Part shown: positions 14,697 to 21,357 of the stretch, one piece after another | Layout: every line of letters begins with the position of its first letter | Position numbering within the stretch: the first letter of the stretch is position 1 | Origin: Candidatus Methanophagales archaeon | GTDB taxonomy: Archaea; Halobacteriota; Syntropharchaeia; Alkanophagales; Methanospirareceae | DNA length: 38,439 nucleotides | Reading direction: 5' to 3' | NCBI GenBank assembly: GCA_030602585.1 | Contig: JAUVZJ010000017.1 | Coordinates: 1 to 38,439, forward strand | The notes under the pieces: model-generated | Seen by the model: only the letters and a program-made list of their open reading frames with translations | Told to the model about the DNA's origin: nothing | Database searches by the model: none | Translations under genes and position numbers: made by a program

Positions 14697-14980
14697 TATG
14701 GACGGAGGAGGCCGAGCGGTGGCTCAAAGACATACACGATTATATAGCGCAGGACAACTCTGCTGCCGCTGAGGAGGTCGTATCTGGCATTTATCAACGT
14801 GTGCAGATTCTGCTCGAGTTTCCAGAGGCGGGATACAAATACAGATCAGAACCAGAGGGGGATATCCGTATACTTCTCTACGGTCACTATCGTATCGCCT
14901 ATCTGATCAAGGGCAACGATCGCGTAGATATCCTTGGGGTATTCCACGGAGCCCTGGATATAGACCGATACCTGCCGTGA
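14684..14980 (+). CDS. ParE/RelE-superfamily toxin
   Basis: A 98-aa protein with the ParE-type pattern: WTEEAERWLKDIHDYIA at the N-terminus, AAAEEVVSGIYQRVQIL, the LLEFPEAGYKYRSE turn, then IRILLYGHYRIAYLI and VDILGVFHG strands, ending RYLP. Full length for the family. ParE members poison gyrase, while RelE members cut mRNA on ribosomes; the FPEAG..(Y/R)......R.L......I.Y motifs favour the ParE side, target not shown. Translation is coupled to the antitoxin by overlap. Confidence 0.88.
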   Translation: MAEIIWTEEAERWLKDIHDYIAQDNSAAAEEVVSGIYQRVQILLEFPEAGYKYRSEPEGDIRILLYGHYRIAYLIKGNDRVDILGVFHGALDIDRYLP

Positions 14981-15135
14981 ATGACGAGCATAGAAAAACG
15001 GCTGCGTGCGAACACCGAGCGAAGCTATGTCTTAGAGTAAGTATGAACAGCGGCATTTTTCGTAATGCCTGCTTTTCCACGCTGAAGTTATGCTGAAGTA
15101 TAATGTTTATATATAAAAAATAAAATCACCTAAAT

Positions 15136-15187
15136 CTATTTATACATAAGAAAAATAATGGAATATAGATAAAAAGCAACATTGTTA
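15136..15187 (+). promoter_or_regulatory. Common cassette promoter element, copy 3
   Basis: TATTTATACATAAG, then AATAATGGAATATAGATAAA and AAGCAACATTGTTAG, matching the other two copies with small changes. The TATA-like ATAGATAAAAAG lies about 25 nt before the ATG at 15195, so this gene would be nearly leaderless. Confidence 0.65.
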
Positions 15188-15194
15188 GAAATTT

Positions 15195-15866
15195 ATGATG
15201 CAAACCAATGAATTGCTAAAATGGCAATGGGCTTATAGTGAGCAACTTTATTTATTTGATATACACGACGCATACTGGATTGAATGCGCTAAATTAGGTT
15301 GGGAAACATCAGAGCAAAATAAAAAAGAATTTAATCGGCTTCTTATCTCTTATGGAGTGAAAAGAGGAAAAATAGGAGAATATTTGAAAAAAGATGGTTG
15401 TGAAAAATTGATTGGAATTTGTAACAAAGCGTTCCGGGGAGAATTATCAAATGATGTTTATAAAGACGCACAAGAAAGATGGAATGATGTAAAAAATGAG
15501 CTTTGTTCGGAAATAGAACAAAATCCAGCATCGGCAACTCTTAAAATATTTTGGTTTTATCACCCTGAAAAATTGCCAATGTATGATAACTATGTAAAAA
15601 AGGCATTATCAAAACATCTCGGTAATATAAAGATAGACGATAAAAACTTTTTGATAAAATTTGGAGAATATTATCAAAAAGTGAAACCGCGAATTTATGA
15701 AGCTGAAGAATTCTTTGACAGAAAGTATATTTCCTATCCAAGAGTAGTAGATAAATATCTTTGGCTATGTGGCTCGGGAAAAAAGGAAGAAAATATTTTA
15801 AAAAAGTACGAAAGTTCCTTAGATAAAATCCCTTTAAAAAAAATTCTAACAAATCATTCACCCTGA
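15195..15866 (+). CDS. Accessory protein of unknown function
   Basis: 223 aa, AT-rich codons. I do not recognise a family. It is mainly helical, with a central SATLKIFWFYHPEKLPMYDN segment and a late YPRVVDKYLWLCGSGKK segment. The ..KI..F..P...PMYD.. pattern recalls helix-hairpin-helix DNA-glycosylase-like folds, but no catalytic Lys/Asp signature can be pointed to. Third cassette with the common upstream element. A second ATG follows the first directly, so the start is ambiguous by one residue. Confidence 0.6.
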   Translation: MMQTNELLKWQWAYSEQLYLFDIHDAYWIECAKLGWETSEQNKKEFNRLLISYGVKRGKIGEYLKKDGCEKLIGICNKAFRGELSNDVYKDAQERWNDVKNELCSEIEQNPASATLKIFWFYHPEKLPMYDNYVKKALSKHLGNIKIDDKNFLIKFGEYYQKVKPRIYEAEEFFDRKYISYPRVVDKYLWLCGSGKKEENILKKYESSLDKIPLKKILTNHSP

Positions 15867-15984
15867 CGTGGTGGATCGCGCTTTTTTCAAAGTTTTGTAG
15901 TAAAAAAGAGGGTATTCTTGAGCAAGAGTCACCGCGACGCAGGGATAGCCGAGTACAATCGACAAATTCTCTTCTGACCCTTCT

Positions 15985-17088
15985 TCATCCTTCCAAATAC
16001 GTGCTCACGTCCTTATAATCAAACTCCTCCGCATCAAGCACGTTCTTTATGAAGTTAAACAATTTCCTTCTCGTATCCACTGAAATATTAGGATACCACA
16101 CTGGAGAAGCAACGACAAGCCCTCTAAACGCATAAAATGGCTGTATCACCTCCAATAGCTCGTAATCTCCCGTTTCTTTAAGATACACGTCGAAAAACGT
16201 CTCATACAATCGCTTGAAGTCATCGTCAATCGCTTCGCCATCAGTTTTTAGAAGCCCGAAAAAGAGATAATTTATGGTCATCGAAGAGATGTCATCAGCC
16301 GCTTCTCCCCATTCTCCCCTGCTCCTATCCAGCACCGTAAAATCCGCTCCTTCCCTGAACATAACGTTCCACGGATGGAAATCGCCATGAACCATACACA
16401 ACCTTTTCGTTCTCTCCTTCAGTTTCCACCGCCAGTCTATGCTCTTCTTCTCTATATCACTCAGTTCGTCGCTCGTTATGAACTCACTTCCGGATGGATA
16501 ACTGTCTGTAAGCCCGAATATACATTCGCTATGCCCTATTAACTCCCTTATCCTTCGCACATAAAGTCCTGCATCGTCTTTCTTGACAGCGTGTATATCA
16601 GCTAAATAGGAAGCCATAGCGGATACTCTTTCCTCATCTTCTTTTCTTAGTTTCCCCCCTGCTTTTAACCTGTCCAGGTCCCTAACATATTCCTCGCCTT
16701 CCACTTTATCGCATACAATGAAATATTCCTCTGCGTCACTTGCTGATTCCATCCTTCCGTCCTTCGTAAAGTAACCGACATCGAGCGATTTCACGTGCTT
16801 CGGCAGCGTATTAAACGCATGGTGCTGCCAGATCAATATTTGCGCACGGTCAGAGATATGGTCATGCCCAAACCCATCCCCCTTCATCGAGGAGATAACA
16901 ACTTCTTTTAGTTCTCCTTCGCCAGTCTCAAACTCCACGAAATAAGGTTTACCATACCCGAACCCTTTTATTTCGTGCTCCTCTTCCTGCTTTGACTTCG
17001 ATTCCAGCCCCAACTCCTTTACGCTTAGTATTTTTACAGGAGCCCCAAACTTGCTCTCAAAATATTCTTTTATTTTCTCTTTCAACAT
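15985..17088 (-). CDS. Aminoglycoside phosphotransferase/choline kinase-family kinase
   Basis: A 367-aa protein-kinase-like fold enzyme. The catalytic loop MVHGDFHPWNVMF (Brenner motif HxDxxxxN) and the metal-binding VLDRSRGEWGEAADD, in place of the usual DFE/DWE, are clear. Upstream, FIVCDKVEGEEY fits the hinge. The APH family phosphorylates small molecules such as aminoglycosides, choline, homoserine or sugars; the substrate here cannot be told. It is monocistronic and flanked by the accessory cassettes and the HMG-CoA synthase remnant. Confidence 0.8.
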   Translation of the reverse strand: MLKEKIKEYFESKFGAPVKILSVKELGLESKSKQEEEHEIKGFGYGKPYFVEFETGEGELKEVVISSMKGDGFGHDHISDRAQILIWQHHAFNTLPKHVKSLDVGYFTKDGRMESASDAEEYFIVCDKVEGEEYVRDLDRLKAGGKLRKEDEERVSAMASYLADIHAVKKDDAGLYVRRIRELIGHSECIFGLTDSYPSGSEFITSDELSDIEKKSIDWRWKLKERTKRLCMVHGDFHPWNVMFREGADFTVLDRSRGEWGEAADDISSMTINYLFFGLLKTDGEAIDDDFKRLYETFFDVYLKETGDYELLEVIQPFYAFRGLVVASPVWYPNISVDTRRKLFNFIKNVLDAEEFDYKDVSTYLEG

Positions 17089-17209
17089 ATCGTATCAAAT
17101 AAAACCTGTTACTTTCAATAGATATCACATTTTTAAAAACTTTTATCCTATTTTTGGAGGTGTGCGACGGAAGTTAGAAAAACGTCATCTATGAATTCAA
17201 GCGATACAT

Positions 17210-17250
17210 ACATATATATACTCTTTTTAAACTTGTTTATTAGGGGGAGG
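17210..17250 (+). promoter_or_regulatory. Promoter and strong ribosome site before the HMG-CoA synthase remnant
   Basis: ACATATATATAC (17210-17221) is a TATA-like sequence about 40 nt before the ATG at 17256, and GGGGGAGG (17243-17250) is a strong Shine-Dalgarno sequence. The signals of the original gene appear intact. Confidence 0.6.
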
Positions 17251-17255
17251 ATACT

Positions 17256-17480
17256 ATGATAGGAATAGTCTCGTATGGTGTGTATATGCCTACATATAGG
17301 GTAAAGGTAGAGGAGGTAGCGAAACAATGGGGTGAAAATCCTGCGAATATAAAATCGGGGCTACTCGTGGAAGAGAAATCCTTCCGCGACATCGCAGTAG
17401 AAGCAGGTTTAAAGGCGATAGAGAACGCAGGGATAAGTGGGGAGGTGCTAGAAGCGCTTTATGGCGGGAACATGTCATGA
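17256..17480 (+). pseudogene. Truncated HMG-CoA synthase N-terminal fragment
   Basis: 74 codons. The start MIGIVSYGVYMPTYRVKVEE, then GLLVEEKS and AVEAGLKAIENAGI, match the N-terminus of archaeal hydroxymethylglutaryl-CoA synthase (mevalonate pathway). The segment between VEEKS and AVEA is shorter than in the family, where a PDED-containing stretch normally sits, and the frame stops just after the YxGxxS position. No catalytic Cys region remains from an enzyme of about 350 aa. Its stop overlaps the ATG of the next gene (ATGA), so it may now serve as a translated leader for the kinase. Whether an intact copy exists elsewhere cannot be seen. Confidence 0.75.
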
Positions 17481-18130
17481 TAATCGGCATCACAGGAACT
17501 CCGGGCACTGGAAAGACGAGCGTGTGCAAAGCACTTGGACTCGAATTTATGGATTTGAATAAAGTAGTAGAGGAGAAGGGCTTCTATACGGGTGTAGATA
17601 ATGAAAGAGGATGTCTTATCGCAAACCTGGATAAAATAGAAGAATACGTGAGGTATGAAGAAAAAAGGATGATGGTAGTCGAGAGCCACTTAGCTCATTT
17701 CCTGAAGCCTGATGTAGCGGTCGTGTTGCGAGCAAATCCTTTCTTACTTGCCGATAGGCTAAAGCAAAAGGGCTTTTCTGCGCAAAAAATAAAGGAGAAC
17801 GTGGAAGCGGAAACGCTGGATGTTATATTAGCGGAGGCGGTAGAGATATGCGAAATTGTATATGAAGTGGATACAAGTGGAAAGAGCATAGAAGAAGTGG
17901 CTTCTACAGTGCGAGAGATTATAGACGTAGAGATAGTAGGTGAAAAAGGGGGTAAGAAGGTAGAAGAGACAAGGGATAAGTATAAGCCGGGGACAGCGGA
18001 CTGGACTTGCTTCGTAGAGAAAGTTTGCCTTACGGCAACAATGAAAAATGAAAAACGAAAAATGCAAAAGAAACTATTGTTTTTTCTTTTAGCACAGGTT
18101 TTCTTTTTTGTAAAAAAGAAAAAGTGTTAA
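17477..18130 (+). CDS. AK6/Fap7-type adenylate kinase with repeat-derived C-terminal tail
   Basis: A 217-aa P-loop kinase. GITGTPGTGKTSV is the Walker A of the AK6/Fap7 group, followed by ELVEEKGFYTG-like (KVVEEKGFYTG), VESHLAHF and the LRANPFLLADRLKQKGF lid. Archaeal and eukaryotic members bind Rps14/uS11 and act in small-subunit maturation, with adenylate kinase activity. The normal end is near KYKPGTADWTCF (about 176). Residues 189-217 are encoded by two interspersed repeats, giving a hydrophobic then lysine-rich tail (LLFFLLAQVFFFVKKKKC). The family is usually about 180 aa. The stop lies 1 nt before the next start. Confidence 0.88.
   Translation: MIIGITGTPGTGKTSVCKALGLEFMDLNKVVEEKGFYTGVDNERGCLIANLDKIEEYVRYEEKRMMVVESHLAHFLKPDVAVVLRANPFLLADRLKQKGFSAQKIKENVEAETLDVILAEAVEICEIVYEVDTSGKSIEEVASTVREIIDVEIVGEKGGKKVEETRDKYKPGTADWTCFVEKVCLTATMKNEKRKMQKKLLFFLLAQVFFFVKKKKC
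18041..18070 (+). repeat. (ATGCAAA)n-type junction repeat, copy a
   Basis: A-rich tract of ATGAAAAATG/AAAAACG/AAAAATGCAAA form within the 3' end of the AK6-type kinase gene. Same family as 18769-18810, 19211-19240, 20241-20266 and 24201-24236. Confidence 0.6.
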
Positions 18131-18131
18131 A
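18081..18131 (+). repeat. Interspersed palindromic element ending at the CDP-alcohol transferase start
   Basis: Near-identical to 4019-4069 before coaE. It contains the inverted repeat TTTTCTTTTTT GTA AAAAAGAAAA. Here it codes for the last residues of the AK6-type kinase and ends at the ATG of the next gene. Confidence 0.8.
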
Positions 18132-18761
18132 ATGGCTCTTGATTCTCTGTTGCGTGCCTTTGTAGATAATAGTAGGTTTGCGAGAACGATTGCGAGATTT
18201 TTCGCTGCCATGGGTATCTCGCCGAATTTCCTGTCCCTTCTCTCGTTCTTCTTCGCGGCACTCGCCGGTTTATTTTTCTTCCTCTCCGGCAATAACCTTA
18301 TTTTGCTACTCGCTGGCGTTTTCGTATGCTTGAATGGTTTTTTGGATGGTTTAGATGGCGTTTTAGCACGTGAAATCGGGAACGCAAGCAAAAAGGGTGA
18401 TTTCCTCGACCATGTGCTCGACCGATATTCCGACATGTTCATTATCGGGGGCATTGTCTTTGGCGGATATGCAGGCTGGGAAATCGGCGTAATAGCGATT
18501 ATTGGCGTTTTGCTCTCCTCATACATGGGCACACAGGCGCAGGCAGTGGGACTGAACAGGGTGTATGGCGGTTTGCTTGGCAGGGCAGACCGCCTTTTGA
18601 TAGTGATAGCTGCAACTTTTCTCACTCTTCTCTATCCATATCCGGTTCCAGCATCAGGAATGTTAAGCTTCTCTTTCCTCGGCTGGGCACTGCTAATTTT
18701 CGCACTTCTCTGCAATGTCACTGCGTTACAGAGGTTCTTTTACGCCTGGAGAAGAATTTGA
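18132..18761 (+). CDS. CDP-alcohol phosphatidyltransferase (archaetidylinositol-phosphate synthase-like)
   Basis: A 209-aa integral membrane enzyme. The family signature D-G-x2-A-R-x8-G-x3-D-x3-D is complete: DGVLAREIGNASKKGDFLDH VLDRYSD (about 74-103). Five or six hydrophobic helices surround it. In archaea these enzymes attach a headgroup such as inositol phosphate, serine or glycerol phosphate to CDP-archaeol; the exact headgroup is not determined here, archaetidylinositol phosphate being the closest guess. It follows the AK6-type kinase by 1 nt, with no Shine-Dalgarno sequence because an interspersed repeat fills the upstream region. Confidence 0.85.
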   Translation: MALDSLLRAFVDNSRFARTIARFFAAMGISPNFLSLLSFFFAALAGLFFFLSGNNLILLLAGVFVCLNGFLDGLDGVLAREIGNASKKGDFLDHVLDRYSDMFIIGGIVFGGYAGWEIGVIAIIGVLLSSYMGTQAQAVGLNRVYGGLLGRADRLLIVIAATFLTLLYPYPVPASGMLSFSFLGWALLIFALLCNVTALQRFFYAWRRI

Positions 18762-18768
18762 CTTCGTA

Positions 18769-18810
18769 AATGAAAAATGCAAAGTGCAAAAGGTAAAATT
18801 TTGCATTAAG
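18769..18810. repeat. (ATGCAAA)n junction repeat, copy b
   Basis: AATGAAAAATGCAAAGTGCA then AAAGGTAAAATTTTGCATT fills the gap between the convergent lipid-synthase and purE genes. TGCAAAA ... TTTTGCA arms could form a hairpin and end both transcripts. Confidence 0.6.
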
Positions 18811-19209
18811 CTACGACTTCTTCACCTTCAGTATCCTCAAGGCAAGCAAAGCCGCATTTTCTCCATTGTCTATGCCCACCACACCTACCGGAACACCAGA
18901 AGGCATTTGAACCATAGAAAGCAGAGCATCCATGCCTAACAGCTTACCACTCACGGGAACACCAATAACAGGTTTTTCGGTTTTTGATGCGATTACCCCG
19001 GGCAAAGCTGCCGATAGCCCTGCAATCGCTATTATCACCCCCACGGATTCATCGCTTTCCTTCAGATACCTGTCCAGCTCATCGGGATTCCTGTGCGCTG
19101 AGATTACCTTTACTTCATAAGGAATATTATGCGCCTCCAATACCCTTATCGCTTTATCCGCCACCGCTCTATCGCTCTCCGAGCCCAATATTATCGCTAC
19201 TTTGTTCAT
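18811..19209 (-). CDS. purE: N5-carboxyaminoimidazole ribonucleotide mutase / AIR carboxylase
   Basis: 132 aa, purine synthesis. [14 protein letters not shown], the substrate-phosphate [12 protein letters not shown] segment, [15 protein letters not shown], the GVPVSGK loop and [17 protein letters not shown] with the final [10 protein letters not shown] are all PurE signatures. Slightly short compared with bacterial class I enzymes but complete in motifs. No purK lies nearby, so class I or II cannot be decided from context. A junction repeat fills the 27 nt before its ATG. Confidence 0.92.
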   Translation of the reverse strand: MNKVAIILGSESDRAVADKAIRVLEAHNIPYEVKVISAHRNPDELDRYLKESDESVGVIIAIAGLSAALPGVIASKTEKPVIGVPVSGKLLGMDALLSMVQMPSGVPVGVVGIDNGENAALLALRILKVKKS

Positions 19210-19210
19210 T

Positions 19211-19240
19211 TCTCAATTTGCATTTTGCACTTTGCTTTAG
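19211..19240. repeat. (ATGCAAA)n junction repeat, copy c
   Basis: TTTGCATTTTGCACTTTGC in the 27-nt gap between the HTH regulator gene and purE. It overlaps the regulator stop and forms the whole purE leader. Confidence 0.6.
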
Positions 19241-20202
19241 CTCTTCGTTCTCTCCTCCATCACACAGGTGAACTCTTCCGTGTCCCTTATTCTTTTCAAC
19301 TCCTCCTTCGCTATCAAAACAGTATTATCTACTTGCACACGTTTGATATTCCCATTCACCACGAACACCGATTTCGTTCTCGTAACCTGCGATAAGCTGC
19401 TCACTATTCTCGCCCTTTTTATCATTCGCTCTGTATATTTACTTATCCCGGTGAGAATTTTCACACTCTCGCTTCTTTCTTTTGACTGCGGTTGCAAAAA
19501 TGAGACTGCGCTAAAAGGGGCATACGCAGTTGTAAATATCTCAAATCCTATCTCTTCCATCATACTTAAAATATACTTCTCCAGGCTCGAAGCCGCTTCT
19601 TCCACTCCACCTCTTAACGGTGGTTCTTCAAATTCGTCATTTAAAAACTCTAACGGCTCTATTAGCATCTCATCTAAAATTTCCTCGAGCTTAAGTGCTA
19701 TGTCTATTGTAGTGCTCATTCCTCCTTCCTCGTACTTGCTAACACTCCTCCTTGAAACACCTAATTCCGCGGCAATATCCCCTAAGGAGCATTCCTTCTT
19801 TTCCCTCGCCTTCTTCATCGCTTCTCCGTCTATATTAACGTACAAGCCACCAGTGGCAGAATAAACGCATGGTTGCGCGTCCTCAACGAAATAATCGTAT
19901 AGTGTATGCGTGTTTATGGCAGGAATGCCGTATCTATGATATATAACGTCGTCTTCTAAGAAGAAATCGCCTTTTCTCTCTCCTACGACGATAGGCGAAG
20001 CAAGTAAGCAAAATGCGGCACGTTTTATACTTCTCGCTACTTCCTCGCTAATTCCGTCTATGTTATGCAATATCTTCGCCAACAATGTTATTTCACTTCT
20101 CCTCGCCGCTAAATCAAAACTTCTCGCTTCGCATCTACTCGATACGATAAATCCCGCTTCTTTCAATATTTCCGTTGCCCGAGAAATCAAAACTTCCTTC
20201 AT
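19237..20202 (-). CDS. Archaeal HTH-type transcriptional regulator
   Basis: 321 aa. Residues 1-115 form an alpha/beta domain. A helix-turn-helix of Cro/C1 type follows (SLGDIAAELGVSRRSVSKYE, about 137-157), then a C-terminal domain ending near QVTRTKSVFVVNGNIKR. This layout matches the conserved archaeal 'putative HTH-type transcriptional regulatory protein' family of about 310-330 aa. Targets unknown. A TATA box (TTTATATT, 20226-20233) lies about 27 nt before the ATG, so it is probably leaderless and transcribed on its own, with purE possibly behind it. Confidence 0.8.
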   Translation of the reverse strand: MKEVLISRATEILKEAGFIVSSRCEARSFDLAARRSEITLLAKILHNIDGISEEVARSIKRAAFCLLASPIVVGERKGDFFLEDDVIYHRYGIPAINTHTLYDYFVEDAQPCVYSATGGLYVNIDGEAMKKAREKKECSLGDIAAELGVSRRSVSKYEEGGMSTTIDIALKLEEILDEMLIEPLEFLNDEFEEPPLRGGVEEAASSLEKYILSMMEEIGFEIFTTAYAPFSAVSFLQPQSKERSESVKILTGISKYTERMIKRARIVSSLSQVTRTKSVFVVNGNIKRVQVDNTVLIAKEELKRIRDTEEFTCVMEERTKS

Positions 20203-20225
20203 CTGTCTCTGTGTCTAATAGATAT

Positions 20226-20233
20226 AATATAAA
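20226..20233 (-). promoter_or_regulatory. TATA box for the HTH regulator gene
   Basis: TTTATATT on the minus strand, about 27 nt before the ATG at 20202, predicts a leaderless transcript. Confidence 0.5.
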
Positions 20234-20240
20234 TACTTTA

Positions 20241-20266
20241 CTTGCATTTTACATTTTGCTTTTTCC
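20241..20266. repeat. (ATGCAAA)n junction repeat, copy d
   Basis: TTGCATTTTACATTTTGC overlaps the stop codon of proC and encodes its last residues (KSKM). Confidence 0.6.
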
Positions 20267-21091
20267 CGATATTTCCCTTGCACGCTTTGTTGCTTCGATT
20301 ACCGCTTCCATCATCGCCGCCTTTACACCTCTCGCTTCCATTGCATATATCCCCCTTATTGTCGTCCCCCCCGGAGAAGCGGTCATTTGTTTTATCGAGG
20401 ATGGTTTATCTCCCGCAAGAATTATTTTCGCAGCTCCAAGTGCAGTCCGGGCAGAAATCGCCAGTGATAAATCATGCGGTAATCCCTCATACACACCTCC
20501 GTCTGCCATTGCAGCTATTACCATAGCAAAGAAAGCGATACCACTGCCACTTAACCCCGTAATAACGTCCATATCACGCTCCTTCACGACGTAAACAGCG
20601 CCAATAGCACTTAAAATCTCCTCTGCTATTTCTTCATCCTCTTCTCCCGCATATTCGCCCTTACATATCGCAGTTACTGATTCGCCTACACGTGCCCCTA
20701 TATTCGGCATCACACGAATCACCTTCCGCCCTTCACCGAGATCTCTCTCTATCGCACTCGTTGGCACGCCGGCAGCCACCGATATTAATATTCCCCCTTC
20801 GTTCATAAAGGGTGCAATCGCTTCTACTACCCCTCGCACATCGTTCGGCTTAACCGCCAGAATTATCACTTCCGAGTTCTTCGCCACCTCTTCGTTACTC
20901 GCGCATATTTCAATTCCCGAATCGCTTTCAAAAACTCGGAGTTGCTCCTTTTTTTCGTCACTTATAAAAATCTTCCTGTCTTCTCTGCCCTTCTCCATAT
21001 CAGCAGCCCGTAGTCCATGAAGAATGGACGTCCCTATGTTACCCACGCCGATAATTCCTATTTTCTTCCTCCTTACCTCTCCCGCTTTCAT
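20249..21091 (-). CDS. proC: Pyrroline-5-carboxylate reductase
   Basis: 280 aa, final step of proline synthesis (NAD(P)H reduction of pyrroline-5-carboxylate). The Rossmann start KIGIIGVGNIGTSILHGL, then VILAVKPNDV, SVAAGV, RVMPNIGARVGESVTAI and the C-terminal TGLSGSGIAFFAMVIAAMADG and MTASPGGTTIRGI are classic ProC motifs. Its start overlaps the stop of the Lsm gene by 4 nt. The last residues and stop come from a junction repeat. Confidence 0.93.
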   Translation of the reverse strand: MKAGEVRRKKIGIIGVGNIGTSILHGLRAADMEKGREDRKIFISDEKKEQLRVFESDSGIEICASNEEVAKNSEVIILAVKPNDVRGVVEAIAPFMNEGGILISVAAGVPTSAIERDLGEGRKVIRVMPNIGARVGESVTAICKGEYAGEEDEEIAEEILSAIGAVYVVKERDMDVITGLSGSGIAFFAMVIAAMADGGVYEGLPHDLSLAISARTALGAAKIILAGDKPSSIKQMTASPGGTTIRGIYAMEARGVKAAMMEAVIEATKRAREISGKSKM

Positions 21092-21312
21092 TCCTTCAAG
21101 GGGTTTATAAGCACAACATTATTACCCCGAAGTATTACAGAACCAAGCAATCTCTTTCTTTCACCGTTCAGTATCTCGTTCGCTCCACTCAGATGTAAAT
21201 TCAAATAGTCGTCTGCCGATGCCAGCACGCCCTCCAGTACGAACTTCTCACCTTTCATCTCCACGTGTATCCTTCTTCCCACCAGACTTTGCACTCTTTT
21301 GTTTGGAAACAT
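21088..21312 (-). CDS. Sm-like (Lsm) archaeal RNA-binding protein
   Basis: 74 aa. Sm1 is GRRIHVEMKGEKFVLEGVLA with DDYLNLHL, and Sm2 is SVILRGNNVVLINP (the family has [IV]RGNN at this place). Lsm proteins form heptameric rings that bind U-rich RNA. GAGGGG precedes the ATG. It shares a 45-nt divergent region with pyrC and is cotranscribed with proC. Confidence 0.93.
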   Translation of the reverse strand: MFPNKRVQSLVGRRIHVEMKGEKFVLEGVLASADDYLNLHLSGANEILNGERKRLLGSVILRGNNVVLINPLKE

Positions 21313-21357
21313 ATTCTTCCCCTCTTATCTTTTTATTCTAATCCTTTATTAAAAGAT

